Positions 43,774 to 52,767 of a stretch of DNA of 64,000 bases are shown piece after piece. Numbering within the stretch: the first letter of the stretch is position 1; each line of letters starts with the position of its first letter. The notes under the pieces were generated by a model, which was not told the DNA's origin, made no database searches, and saw only the letters and a list, made by a program, of their open reading frames with translations. A program made the translations under genes and the position numbers. Origin of the DNA: Kribbella catacumbae DSM 19601 (GTDB taxonomy: Bacteria; Actinomycetota; Actinomycetes; Propionibacteriales; Kribbellaceae); assembly GCF_000372465.1 (NCBI RefSeq), contig NZ_AQUZ01000027.1, positions 59,331 through 123,330 of the forward strand. The letters run 5' to 3'.

Positions 43774-44460
43774 TCAGGCGAGGCGGCTGACGGCTACCTT
43801 GGCCAGGGATTCCATCGTCTGGTCGGCGGGGCCCCAGGTGCCGCTGACCTGGAGGATGCCGAAGTTGGTGCCCTTGGAGAAGACGATCACGCCGCCGTCT
43901 GCCCGCTTCGAGTCGCCGGTGTACGACAGCGCCCAGGTGGCGGAGCCTTTGCCGACAGGCGAGGACTCGGTCGCACCGTAGTGGAAGTCAAAGTTCGACT
44001 TGTCCCCCTGGCACAGACCGATCGCTTCTTCGACCAGCGTCTTGGCGTAGGCCTTGGCCTCGGCCGGCGTCGGCGCCTGGGCGATCGACTCGGTCAGCCC
44101 CTGGTTGGCGTTGCGCCGGCTCGTCCAGGAGACAGTGAACGGCTTGTTGGATCCCTTCAGGACGCTGGTCCACGGGTTGCCCTCGCCGAGGCAGGAGGAG
44201 AAGTCGTCGTCGCGGTTCAGGACAACCTTGGCGGTGTCCAGTTTCACCTGGATCGCGGTGAGGTCCTCGCTCTGCAGCAACTGGCTCGATCCGATCGGGA
44301 CGAAGGTGTCTCCCGGGTCGGCCTGCGCGAGGTTCGGGGCCGAGCCCGGGCCGGCCGAGGCGATAGTCGCAACCACGGCCGCAGCGGCGACCGCTGCCGC
44401 GACCGTGACGAGGGAACGGATCGGGCGGCGAGTGGTCTTCGAAGGCGTCGCGCTGGGCAT
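43774..44460 (-). CDS. Exported sensor-like protein (PknH_C-like)
   Basis: A 228-residue protein with a membrane helix or signal peptide at ~16-37 (VTVAAAVAAAAVVATIASA), then an extracytoplasmic domain with two Cys (SSCLGEGNPW and GLCQGDKSN). The domain ending GVIVFSKGTNFGILQVSG resembles the PknH sensor domain that binds polar ligands outside mycobacterial kinases. The gene two places along (44575) encodes a similar domain. No motif gives an enzymatic function. It is the last gene before the ThuA operon and convergent with it. Confidence 0.5.
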   Translation of the reverse strand: MPSATPSKTTRRPIRSLVTVAAAVAAAAVVATIASAGPGSAPNLAQADPGDTFVPIGSSQLLQSEDLTAIQVKLDTAKVVLNRDDDFSSCLGEGNPWTSVLKGSNKPFTVSWTSRRNANQGLTESIAQAPTPAEAKAYAKTLVEEAIGLCQGDKSNFDFHYGATESSPVGKGSATWALSYTGDSKRADGGVIVFSKGTNFGILQVSGTWGPADQTMESLAKVAVSRLA

Positions 44461-44574
44461 CTGGAGTCCTCTCTGGTCGTGCTCCTGGTGAGCACGGCGG
44501 TTGTTGTCACCACCAGAGAGGGGTAGATCCGTGATTTTGTTGGGTACGCCTTTTCTCCGACTCAGCTCGCCGAC

Positions 44575-45333
44575 TCAGCCGAGGCGGAGTGCAGCGGCCT
44601 TGCTCAGGGCGGCGAGCTGGTTGTACGCACCGCTTCCGGCGACGATGCAGGCGGGCTCGTCGCCCGCACTCGAGCACCAGTTGATGGTCAGTACGCCGAC
44701 GTGGGTACCGCGCCGCAGTACGGCCATTCCGCCGTTGATCTTCTCGCCCTTGGGCGCCCGGCCGGTGGTGTTCAGTTCGCCGGAGACCTCTCCGAGCCAG
44801 CTGGCCGCGGTCGCCGGATCGAGCTGTTCGCTGTGGGTCGGTCCGTAGACCCAGTGCCCGGCCGCCGCCTCCTGGCAGGCTTCGAGCTTGCGCAGGACCC
44901 GCCTGGCGATCTCCGCGGCCTCGTCCTCGTCACGGGCGGCGATCGCCTGCTCGTAGGCGACGACACTCCCGGCTTCCCAGACCCGCTGGACCGGTGGCCC
45001 GCTCAAGGCGACGCTGTCCAGCGTCTCCTTCTTGTCGCAGCCCACCAGTTCCAGGCGGACCTCGGAGGGTTGCGCGGTGAGGGTCAGGCCGACTTTGCGG
45101 AAATCGGCATCGCTGAGCATGTTCGCGGCGGCCACCGGACCGCCGTCCGGGGTGCTGAGCGGCGACGATGGGGTGGGCGACAGGGATTTGCCGGTCGGTG
45201 TCGTGGTCGGCGTCTTCGTGGCGACCTGGTTGCCACCGGCACCGGTTCCGCGGTCAGGCAGAACGACGGCGCCCACCAGTGTCCCCAGCGTCGCGGCGAC
45301 ACCGAGCACGAGTCCCGCAGTACGGCTCCGCAT
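44575..45333 (-). CDS. Membrane-anchored sensor-like protein, partner of the ECF sigma factor
   Basis: A 252-residue protein: one N-terminal TM helix (LVLGVAATLGTLVGAVVLP), a Thr/Pro/Ser-rich linker (~35-65) and an extracytoplasmic domain with four Cys (LVGCDKKET, LEACQEAA, NWCSSAGDEPACIV). Its last strands (GMAVLRRGTHVGVLTINWC) parallel those of the 43774 protein. It starts at ATG 45333, directly after the sigma-factor stop, so the two are translated together. It occupies the place of an anti-sigma factor but has no cytoplasmic zinc-binding anti-sigma domain. Confidence 0.55.
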   Translation of the reverse strand: MRSRTAGLVLGVAATLGTLVGAVVLPDRGTGAGGNQVATKTPTTTPTGKSLSPTPSSPLSTPDGGPVAAANMLSDADFRKVGLTLTAQPSEVRLELVGCDKKETLDSVALSGPPVQRVWEAGSVVAYEQAIAARDEDEAAEIARRVLRKLEACQEAAAGHWVYGPTHSEQLDPATAASWLGEVSGELNTTGRAPKGEKINGGMAVLRRGTHVGVLTINWCSSAGDEPACIVAGSGAYNQLAALSKAAALRLG

Positions 45334-45335
45334 CG

Positions 45336-45896
45336 CTAGCGCACGCCGTCCAGCCGCAGGCGCGGCTCCATGAACTTCCGGGCCTGATGGATCCGGTCCT
45401 TCACCGTGCCCAGCCGGGTCTCGGTGACCTCGGCGATCTCGTTGTAGCTCAGCTCGCCGAGGTCGCGGAGGACGAAGGACTGCACGAGTGCGGGATGCCG
45501 CTGCTCGAGCTCGTCCAGGGCATCGAGCAGGTCGAGGCGGGTCCCGGCGATGACGCTGGTGGTGCGGGGGTCGGGAGCCTCCGGAACGGCCTCCACCGCG
45601 CTGAGTGCGTCGGCTCGATCTCGGAGCGAGCGGTAGGTGGCCCGGGCCGCGTTGGAGGTGATCACGGTGACCCAGCCGAGGAACGATCCACGACCGGAGT
45701 ACGAGGTGATCTTGCGGCTGATGATCAAAAGGGCTTCCTGAGCGGCATCCTCGGCGTCGGCGTGATGCGGAAGGAACCGGGTGCACCGGCGCACCACCAT
45801 CGGCCGGATCCGGAGCAGCACCTCGTCGAGGGCCGCTTGGTCGCCATGCCTGGCCGACTCCACCAGGTCGGCCAGTGCACCGTCGTCATCCAGCAC
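45336..45896 (-). CDS. ECF-type sigma-70 factor
   Basis: A 186-residue ECF sigma factor. Region 2 is at ~30-100 (DAEDAAQEALLII and GSFLGWVTVITSN), region 4 at ~125-180 (LSYNEIAEVTETRLGTVKDRIHQARK, the HTH). I start at GTG 45896 because GAAGGAGG lies eight bases upstream; the frame extends further but without RBS. It precedes the sensor-like gene in an operon and is divergent from a Ser/Thr kinase 72 bp away. Kinase control of ECF factors is known in actinobacteria, so phosphorylation rather than a ZAS anti-sigma may set its activity (inference). Confidence 0.85.
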   Translation of the reverse strand: MLDDDGALADLVESARHGDQAALDEVLLRIRPMVVRRCTRFLPHHADAEDAAQEALLIISRKITSYSGRGSFLGWVTVITSNAARATYRSLRDRADALSAVEAVPEAPDPRTTSVIAGTRLDLLDALDELEQRHPALVQSFVLRDLGELSYNEIAEVTETRLGTVKDRIHQARKFMEPRLRLDGVR

Positions 45897-45968
45897 GCCG
45901 TCGTCCTCCTTCGATCCCCCGTCGACACTAGTGTGACCGTAGATCACTCGCGGGCCGGATGCGTCACA

Positions 45969-46874
45969 ATGAGCACGATGAAACATATCGGCCGCTACCG
46001 ACTGGACCACAGAGTCGGCTCCGGGGCGTTCGCCACCGTCTGGAAAGGCTATGACCCCGAACTCGACGCGGCCGTGGCGGTGAAGATTCTCGCCGACAAC
46101 TGGGTCCTGCACGCCGACGTCCGTGAGCGCTTCCTCAGTGAGGCGCGACTCCTGCGCCGCATCGAGAGCAGGCGGGTGGTCCGCGTCCACGACGTGGGCG
46201 TGGACGACAACCGGCCGTACTTCGTCATGGACTACGTCAACGGCGGGACACTGGCCGATCGCGTGGGCCAACTCGAGCCGGATGAGGCGCTGCGACTCGC
46301 GGCCGAGGCAGCGGAGGCGGTGCAGGTACTGCACGAAGCCGGCTTCATCCACCGCGACATCAAGCCCAGCAACCTCCTGCTGGACAAGACCAGCGAGCCG
46401 GTACGAGTGTTGGTCGCCGACCTGGGTAGCGCCAAGCGGCTCGCGGACGCGACCGGCTACACCGTCAACACCGGCACCCCGGCGTACATGGCACCGGAGC
46501 AGACCGGTGGCATCGGCACGTTCGACGGCCGCGCCGACGTGTACTCCCTCGCCGTGGTCACCTGGGAACTGCTGGCCGGCGACCGCCCGGCGCCCGAACT
46601 GTCCACGTCGGGCAGCCGCGGAATAAGCTGGCGGCGACCACCCGTCGCCGAGATCGATGGCATCAACCCCCGGGTGGTCGACGTTCTCACCACCGCCCTC
46701 AACCCCGATCCCGACGTACGCCCGCGGGACGCCAGTACCTTCGCTCGTGAGTTGCTCGCGGCGAACTCAGCTACTGGTCCTCTGCAACCAACCGGCTGGC
46801 CCGCTCCCGTCGTGTGGACCATGGCACTCATCGTCTTCGCCCTCGCAATGCTCGCCGGCTGGCTGGGCCTCTGA
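45969..46874 (+). CDS. Transmembrane Ser/Thr protein kinase (short)
   Basis: A 301-residue Hanks-type kinase. Glycine loop GSGAFATVWKG, Lys in AVAVKIL, catalytic HRDIKPSN, ADLGSAK in place of DFG, and APE in MAPEQT. A single TM helix ends the protein (VVWTMALIVFALAMLAGWL) with no extracellular domain. Start ATG 45969 is chosen; ATG 45978 (MKHIGRYR) is equally possible and neither has a strong RBS. The missing sensor domain could be supplied in trans by the sensor-like proteins on the other side of the divergent promoter. Confidence 0.87.
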   Translation: MSTMKHIGRYRLDHRVGSGAFATVWKGYDPELDAAVAVKILADNWVLHADVRERFLSEARLLRRIESRRVVRVHDVGVDDNRPYFVMDYVNGGTLADRVGQLEPDEALRLAAEAAEAVQVLHEAGFIHRDIKPSNLLLDKTSEPVRVLVADLGSAKRLADATGYTVNTGTPAYMAPEQTGGIGTFDGRADVYSLAVVTWELLAGDRPAPELSTSGSRGISWRRPPVAEIDGINPRVVDVLTTALNPDPDVRPRDASTFARELLAANSATGPLQPTGWPAPVVWTMALIVFALAMLAGWLGL

Positions 46875-46941
46875 ACGACGGGTCGTTGAGCGTTGAAGTA
46901 TATTCAGGTTGTTTGTTGTGGCCGGTGGGTACCTCGGGGAC

Positions 46942-48123
46942 GTGACTTCAGCGAATCAGCAGCTAGCGCCGGCGCTCGAGATCGATGCCCGGCTGACCGA
47001 GATCGAGCGCAGTGTGGACCTGCTGCTCAACATCACGCCGGTGAATGCGGCAGAGGCCTGGGCGGACTTCGAGCGCAGTGACTTCGGGACCGCTCCCACG
47101 CTCCGGCTCAGACCGCTGGAGTTCGAGCCGGACCTGGTCCGGCGTGACCTCTACGGCCTCGAGATCGAGAACGTCGACGACCCTGCGTTGCACACACTCT
47201 TCCGGGTGAAGCGCGACGAGATAGCACGGCAGATCACAGCGCTCGAGGATCGCGACACTTCACGGTTCATGTACGGATCGCTGCAACTGTACGGCGGTGT
47301 CGCTCAGCCACTCGCGTCCGCGGCGGAGGAGCTGCTCGAGACCATCCCGGCCCAAGGCCCCAGCACCAGCAGTGTCACGGCCGGCGCGTTCGCGGAGGCG
47401 GCTCGTGAGGAGTTCGACCGCTACCGGGCCGTGTATCCGGACTTCCCGGTAAACGTCGAGGTGCGTGAGGACATCTCCGAACTGATGGTGTCGTTCGGCC
47501 GGCTACTCATCCCCGAAACCGCCAGTATCAGGACGGATCGCGTCGAGCCCCTGCTGCACCACGAGGTCGGCACCCATGTCGTCACCTACCAGAACGGCGC
47601 CAAGCAACCCCTGAAGCTGCTGACGATCGGACTGCCTGGCTACGACGAGACCCAGGAAGGCCTGGCCGTGCTCGCCGAGTACCTGACCGGCGGACTGGAC
47701 CCGCGGCGCCTGCGCGTGCTCGCGGCCAGGGTTGTTGCCGTCGGCAAGTTGCTCGACGGCGCCGAGTTCCTGGACATCTTCGAATCGTTGCGGACGGAGC
47801 ACAAGATACCGACCAGAACCGCCTGGTCCATCGCCATCCGCGTCGTCGTCGGGGGCGGTTCGGTGAAGGACGCGATCTACCTGCGCGGGATCACCCGCAT
47901 CCTCGAAACCCTCGCGGAAGGCAGCAGCCTCGACGTCCTCTTCGTCGGCAAGCTCGCGCTGGACCACATCCCGTTGATCCAGGACCTGCTCGACCGCGAG
48001 GTGCTGGTCGCACCATGGATCCGTCCACGCTGGCTGGACGTTCCCGGCGCTCAGGAGCGCCTCGAAGGACTGCGCGCGGGCGCGACGATCACCGACCTGT
48101 ACGAAGGAGCTGTGTCGTCATGA
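46942..48123 (+). CDS. DUF1704 / MATCAP-like zinc metallopeptidase (QEGLA-motif protein)
   Basis: A 393-residue protein of the DUF1704 family, known in bacteria as the flavohemoglobin-expression-modulating QEGLA protein and in animals as the tubulin carboxypeptidase MATCAP. The zinc site is intact: HEVGTH (His207, Glu208, His212) and QEGLA (Glu239). I start at GTG 46942; the frame extends to TTG 46909. Its stop overlaps the ATG of an ATP-grasp gene. The family cleaves C-terminal residues from proteins in eukaryotes; the bacterial substrate is unknown. Confidence 0.8.
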   Translation: MTSANQQLAPALEIDARLTEIERSVDLLLNITPVNAAEAWADFERSDFGTAPTLRLRPLEFEPDLVRRDLYGLEIENVDDPALHTLFRVKRDEIARQITALEDRDTSRFMYGSLQLYGGVAQPLASAAEELLETIPAQGPSTSSVTAGAFAEAAREEFDRYRAVYPDFPVNVEVREDISELMVSFGRLLIPETASIRTDRVEPLLHHEVGTHVVTYQNGAKQPLKLLTIGLPGYDETQEGLAVLAEYLTGGLDPRRLRVLAARVVAVGKLLDGAEFLDIFESLRTEHKIPTRTAWSIAIRVVVGGGSVKDAIYLRGITRILETLAEGSSLDVLFVGKLALDHIPLIQDLLDREVLVAPWIRPRWLDVPGAQERLEGLRAGATITDLYEGAVSS

Positions 48124-49112
48124 GGCTTGCCTTCTTCGTCAACGAGGTCGCCACCGAGATCGACGAGTACACGACCACGCGGCTGGCCAGGGCCGCGTCC
48201 CGGCGGGGGCACGAGGTTTGGTATGTCGGGGTCGGAGACGTCGAGCTCAGCGCAAGCGATGGGCAACTGGTGGCCCGGGCCCATGCCGCGCAGTATGGGG
48301 AGGACGACACGCTCGAGTCCTTCATGGAACGCATCAAGGAGTGCGACGCCGAACGGATCGTGATGGAAGACCTTGATGCGTTGTTCCTGCGCAACGACTC
48401 GATCGACGATCTGCAGGAGCGGCCGTGGGCCAGCCCACTGGGTGCGGTTTTCGGCCAGATGCTCAAGGCGCGTGGCGTCACCGTGGTGAACGATCCGGCG
48501 GGCCTCACCCGTGCGACGAGCAAGCTCTACCTGGAGGAGTACCCCGAGAAGATCCGGCCCCGCTCGCTGGTGACGCGCGACCCGGAAGCGATCGAACGGT
48601 TCGCCGGCGAGGTCGGCCACTGCGTCGTCAAGCCGTTGTACGGAGCCAAGGGCCGGAACGTGTTCATGATCTCCGACGACGGCGAGGCGAACCTCGCGCA
48701 GATCACGGAGGCGGTGCTGCAGGACGGCTATGCGATCGTTCAGGAGTTCGTCGACGGCGGCGAGGACGGCGATGCCCGGATCTTCCTGCTCGAGGGACAA
48801 CTCCTCGAGCGCGACGGGTTGCCGGCCGCGTTCCGGCGAGTACCCACCGGCAACGACCCACGGGCCAACATCAGCAAGGGCGGACGCTCGGTCCCACTCG
48901 AGATCGGCGCCGCGGAACGCGGCATCATCGAAGCGATGAGCGAGCAACTCGTTGCTGACGGCATGTACTTCGTCGGCATCGACGTGATCGGCGACAAGGT
49001 GGTGGAGATCAACGCGGAGAGCCCGGGCGGAATGCAGAGCGTCGAAAGGCTCTACGAGATCGACGTCTGCCCAACCGTCATCGAAGCCCTGGAACACCGC
49101 GCCGGCAGGTAA
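48120..49112 (+). CDS. ATP-grasp ligase (GshB/RimK-like)
   Basis: A 330-residue ATP-grasp protein resembling glutathione synthetase. The substrate-binding N-domain starts MRLAFFVNEVATEID. ATP-binding Lys and loop are in HCVVKPLYGAKGRNVFM, the Mg-binding end in VVEINAESPGGM. It would join an amine to a carboxylate through an acyl phosphate. It overlaps the metallopeptidase gene by four bases, which implies a joint function. It could ligate an amino acid that the peptidase removes. Confidence 0.82.
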   Translation: MRLAFFVNEVATEIDEYTTTRLARAASRRGHEVWYVGVGDVELSASDGQLVARAHAAQYGEDDTLESFMERIKECDAERIVMEDLDALFLRNDSIDDLQERPWASPLGAVFGQMLKARGVTVVNDPAGLTRATSKLYLEEYPEKIRPRSLVTRDPEAIERFAGEVGHCVVKPLYGAKGRNVFMISDDGEANLAQITEAVLQDGYAIVQEFVDGGEDGDARIFLLEGQLLERDGLPAAFRRVPTGNDPRANISKGGRSVPLEIGAAERGIIEAMSEQLVADGMYFVGIDVIGDKVVEINAESPGGMQSVERLYEIDVCPTVIEALEHRAGR

Positions 49113-49201
49113 CTGCCTCGGAAACGAGTCCCGGTCGATTCTTAGTGACTCCTTGCGGCCCGTAAAGTACTCCTCGTGCCCGACTGGTCGCAGGGAGACC
49201 C

Positions 49202-50901
49202 ACCGGGTTCGTCGGCCGCGCGGACGAGCTGGCGTCGATCTGTCCGACGCTCGGCCGGTCTGACGCACTCTCGTCCCGAGTCGTGCTGATCAACGGCATC
49301 GCGGGCGTCGGCAAGACGGCCTTGGCCCTGACCGCCGCACATCGTCTCCGCGCCGACTATCCGGATGGACAGCTGTACGCCGACCTCCGGGGCAGCGATG
49401 CACCGCTCCAGGGTGCTTGGCCGTTTTCTCCGCGCGCTCGGAGTCCCCAGCCGGCGGATCGGCACCGACGAATCGGAAGCGGCCGCGCTGCTCCGCAGTG
49501 AGCTCGCCGACCGGCGGATGCTGGTACTGCTCGACAACGCGCAGGAGACGGCTCAGATCCAACCGCTGTTGCCAGGAGCCGGACGCAGCGACGTGATCGT
49601 GACCAGCCGCCGGCGACTGCCGGACCTGGCCACCGCCGGCGTCGTGAACCTCGAACCGCAGCCTGCATCCTGGCGACGACTTCAGTGCCGACAGCACGGG
49701 CATCCTGCTCGGAGTACCGGCAGCCGACGCCGAGCGAGTTCTGGAAGAACTCCTCGAGGCGAACATGCTGATGCAGCAGACGAAGAACCGTTACCGGTTC
49801 CACGATCTGCTCGGCCTCTACGCCCGTCGGATTCTCGCCGAGGACGCCGAAGGGACCACCGCACGGACCCGCCTGTACTCCTGGTACGCCGAGGCGGTGA
49901 CGGCCGCGATCGACTGGGCCTATCCGCAGGTCGTGCGGCTCGGCGCCCATCCCGAACCGGCCAGATTCATCGACTCGGAAGCCGCGGCACTCGACTGGCT
50001 CGACGACGAACTGCGCGCCTTGCTGGCGGTCGTGACGGACACGGCGGAGTCCGGCGACCAGTGGCTGTCCTGGCAGATCGTCGACCAACTCCGGGGATAC
50101 TTCCAGATCCGCAGGCATGCCGACGGCTGGCTACCGGCAGCACAGCCCGGCGCGGCTGCCGCCATGACGGCCGGCGACGACATCGCGCGGGTCGCGATGC
50201 TGCTCAATCGCGGCCAGGCGTTGGCGGAAGCCGGCCGGGACGAGGACGCACTGTCCGACTGTCTCGCTGGCCAGGCCCTCGCGGTCGCCGTCGGCTGGAC
50301 CACAGCCGCTGCCTATCTGGCCCACCAGATCGGGTGGCTTCAGCCGGAGCGGGGCACGCTCGTCGACGCCGACCTGTGGATGCGCCGCGCCCTGGAGTTG
50401 ACCGAAGACGATCAGGACGGCCACGTTCGGGCCATCGCGCTCAACGGTCTCGGGATGACCCGCCTGTACCAGGGCGAGCTGCGAGAGGCCGCCGACCTGT
50501 TCGGTGCCGCGGTGCAGATCAGCGAGACCGGCCTGGCGAGCGCAGTACGGCAGCTGGGCGATGTCGACCAGGCGGCGCGCCTTCTCGGCGACGTACTGGA
50601 TGCCTACCAGCGGCGATCGCACCGACGTGGCGAACTGTCCACGCTGGATGAATTGGCCCGGTTGTACAGCCAGGGTGGCGACGGAGTCACCGCCTTGGAG
50701 GTAGGGCTGCGCGCGCACGATCTCGCACTCGTCCTCCGCGACCGGAAGGCGCAGGCGCAGACCGCAGCGACCGTGGCACAGGTCCACCTCGCCCTCGACG
50801 ACGCCTCCGCCGCGATCGAGTGGAGCGAAGACTGCCTCGCGATCGCGCGCGGCGCCCAGGCCGCAGCCGGCCCGCTGAGAGACCGAGAGTCTCAGTCCTG
50901 A
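49202..50901 (+). pseudogene. Decayed STAND NTPase/TPR (AfsR-like) regulator
   Basis: Three frames together make one protein. Frame one: GFVGRADELASICPTL then the P-loop GIAGVGKTAL. Frame two (from ~49411): RRMLVLLDNAQ and DVIVTSRRRL, the Walker B and sensor region. Frame three (from 49672): DDFSADSTGILLG, NRYRFHDLLGLYARR and the TPR helices to 50901. The helical part between the ATPase and the HDLL region is missing, about 100-130 residues, and no effector DNA-binding domain is found upstream. The TPR part has small gaps too. The 3'-most open frame (49765-50901) may still express a TPR fragment. Confidence 0.75.
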
Positions 50902-51115
50902 TCCCAGCAGCAGGGACTGGTTCAGGCAGCGGAGCGGGTCCAGACTACTGAGATGGACCGCGCACCAGAACCCGAAGCGGACGCCGACATCCTGCGCGAA
51001 CGCATCGACGGCGCTCGTGAGTGATCAGCCGGCACGGGGGCGATGAATGGATCCTGGGGGTCTGGATACTGGGTAGCTGATGGGGCGTTGTCGACGCGCC
51101 GTCGGAGGTGAAGTT

Positions 51116-51781
51116 ATGAGGGCTGTGCGGGCTGATCCTGAGGTGCAGCGGGCCCGGATGGTCGAACTGATCGCCGCTCGCGGTGTCACCGATCGCGCGG
51201 TACTGGCAGCGATGCGTGACGTGGCGCGGGAGCAGTTCGTACCGGAGAACCTGCGGGAGGCCGCCTATCGCGACGCTGCGCTGCCGATCGATGAGGGGCA
51301 GACGATCTCGCAGCCGTACGTCGTGGCGTTGATGACCCAGGCGCTGGAACTCCGGCCACAGGACCGGGTGCTGGAGATCGGCACCGGGTCGGGCTATGCC
51401 GCGGCGGTCCTCGGCCGGGTCGCCGCCGAGGTGTACACGGTCGAGCGGCACAGTCGATTGGCCGCCGTCGCCCGTGAGCGGCTCACCTCCCTGGACAATG
51501 TGATGGTCCGCCATGGCGACGGACGGTACGGCTGGCCCTCGCATGCGCCGTACGACGCGATCGTGGTGGCGGCCGCCGCGACGGAGGTGCCGGAACGCCT
51601 CCGGCGGCAGTTGGCGGTGGGAGGCCGGCTGGTGATTCCGGTCGGGGCACCGCACGCCATCCACGAGCTTGTGCGAGTACGGCGTACCGGGCCGGACGAC
51701 TTCGAACAGGAGTCTCTTGAGCAAGTCCGGTTCGTACCGCTCCTGCCTGGGCGCAGCGGCGATCCCGGACGGCGGCCTTAG
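51116..51781 (+). CDS. pcm: Protein-L-isoaspartate O-methyltransferase
   Basis: A 221-residue class I SAM methyltransferase that repairs isoaspartyl residues in damaged proteins. Motif I is VLEIGTGSGYAAAVLG. The PIMT-specific DEGQTISQPYVVALM precedes it. GGAGGTG lies before ATG 51116. The stop overlaps the stop of the convergent kinase gene. The 213 bp between the STAND pseudogene and this gene hold no recognised feature. Confidence 0.9.
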   Translation: MRAVRADPEVQRARMVELIAARGVTDRAVLAAMRDVAREQFVPENLREAAYRDAALPIDEGQTISQPYVVALMTQALELRPQDRVLEIGTGSGYAAAVLGRVAAEVYTVERHSRLAAVARERLTSLDNVMVRHGDGRYGWPSHAPYDAIVVAAAATEVPERLRRQLAVGGRLVIPVGAPHAIHELVRVRRTGPDDFEQESLEQVRFVPLLPGRSGDPGRRP

Positions 51782-52668
51782 GCAGTTGCCCGGCTGGGCG
51801 CTGTGATCGCTAGATCTGAATTCGCCATGACGGACGGATGCACGAACTGAGGCAGCGTTGACTGCTGCGCCGTGGGGGCGTTGAGGTAGGTCTGCCAGCA
51901 CCACGACGCCACCTCCTCCGCGTCCGGGCGGTCGGCTGGGTCCTTGGCCAGCATGCGCAAGAGGTACCGGCCGAATCCCCTGTCCAGCCGCGCAGGTCGG
52001 ACCGGGATTCCCCTCAGATGCTGGCGCAGTACGCCGGTTGGCGTGTCGGCGACAAAGGGTGGATCGCCGGTGATGAGCTGGTACAGCACGCAGCCGAGGG
52101 AGTAGATGTCAGCCGGAGGGCCGGCCGGTTCGTCCCTGGCCCGCTCTGGGGCGACGTAGTAACTCGTACCGAGGATCCGCCCGTCGTGGGCCGGTTCGCC
52201 CGCTGGATCCCCTAGAAAACAAGCGATGCCGAAGTCGGCGACCTTGATCGTCCCGTCCTCGGCCATCAACAGATTGCCCGGCTTGATGTCACGGTGGATC
52301 ACGCCTTGGTCATGCGCCGCGGACAATCCTTCCGCCGCCTGCGCGACGATCAGGGCGGCGTCAGGAGGGCTGAAGGGCCCGGATTCCTGCAGCACGGTAG
52401 CCAAGGTGCTGCCCACAACGAGTTCCATCACGAGATAGAAGCCGTCCCCGTACGGCCCGAAGTCATGGACCCCGACAACATGAGGACTGCTCACCACAGC
52501 AGCCGCCTGCGCCTCCCGGTGAAACCTCTCCTCCGCCTCGTGATCCGCCTTCTTGAGCAACTTGACCGCCACCGGCCGGGTAAGCACCTCATCGACAGCA
52601 CGCCAGACCTCACCCATGCCACCTTCCCCGACGACACTCTCAAGCTGGTACCGACCGGCGATTCGCAT
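51778..52668 (-). CDS. Cytosolic Ser/Thr protein kinase
   Basis: A 296-residue Hanks-type kinase with complete motifs: GEGGMGEVWRA, VAVKLL, HRDIKPGN, ADFGIA and YVAPER. No TM helix or PASTA domain follows the kinase core, so it is soluble. Start ATG 52668 follows GGGAGGTGG; ATG 52677 overlaps the RBS. It is divergent, 99 bp away, from a signal-less ligand-binding protein. In actinobacteria fusions of such a kinase to an ABC-type binding domain are known, so this pair may be the split form. Confidence 0.9.
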   Translation of the reverse strand: MRIAGRYQLESVVGEGGMGEVWRAVDEVLTRPVAVKLLKKADHEAEERFHREAQAAAVVSSPHVVGVHDFGPYGDGFYLVMELVVGSTLATVLQESGPFSPPDAALIVAQAAEGLSAAHDQGVIHRDIKPGNLLMAEDGTIKVADFGIACFLGDPAGEPAHDGRILGTSYYVAPERARDEPAGPPADIYSLGCVLYQLITGDPPFVADTPTGVLRQHLRGIPVRPARLDRGFGRYLLRMLAKDPADRPDAEEVASWCWQTYLNAPTAQQSTLPQFVHPSVMANSDLAITAPSRATA

Positions 52669-52767
52669 CGCTACCACCTCCCGACGGGACTCACCCCCAC
52701 CGGTACCCGATAATCGCGAACAGCAACATAGGGGCCAACTGCAACCGCATAGTCACTCGGGAGACGT

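Noticed and set aside
49365..50651. 428-codon open frame as one protein
   Set aside because: Only its first ~85 codons resemble a STAND ATPase; after 49672 the TPR protein continues in another frame, so the remainder is a shadow.
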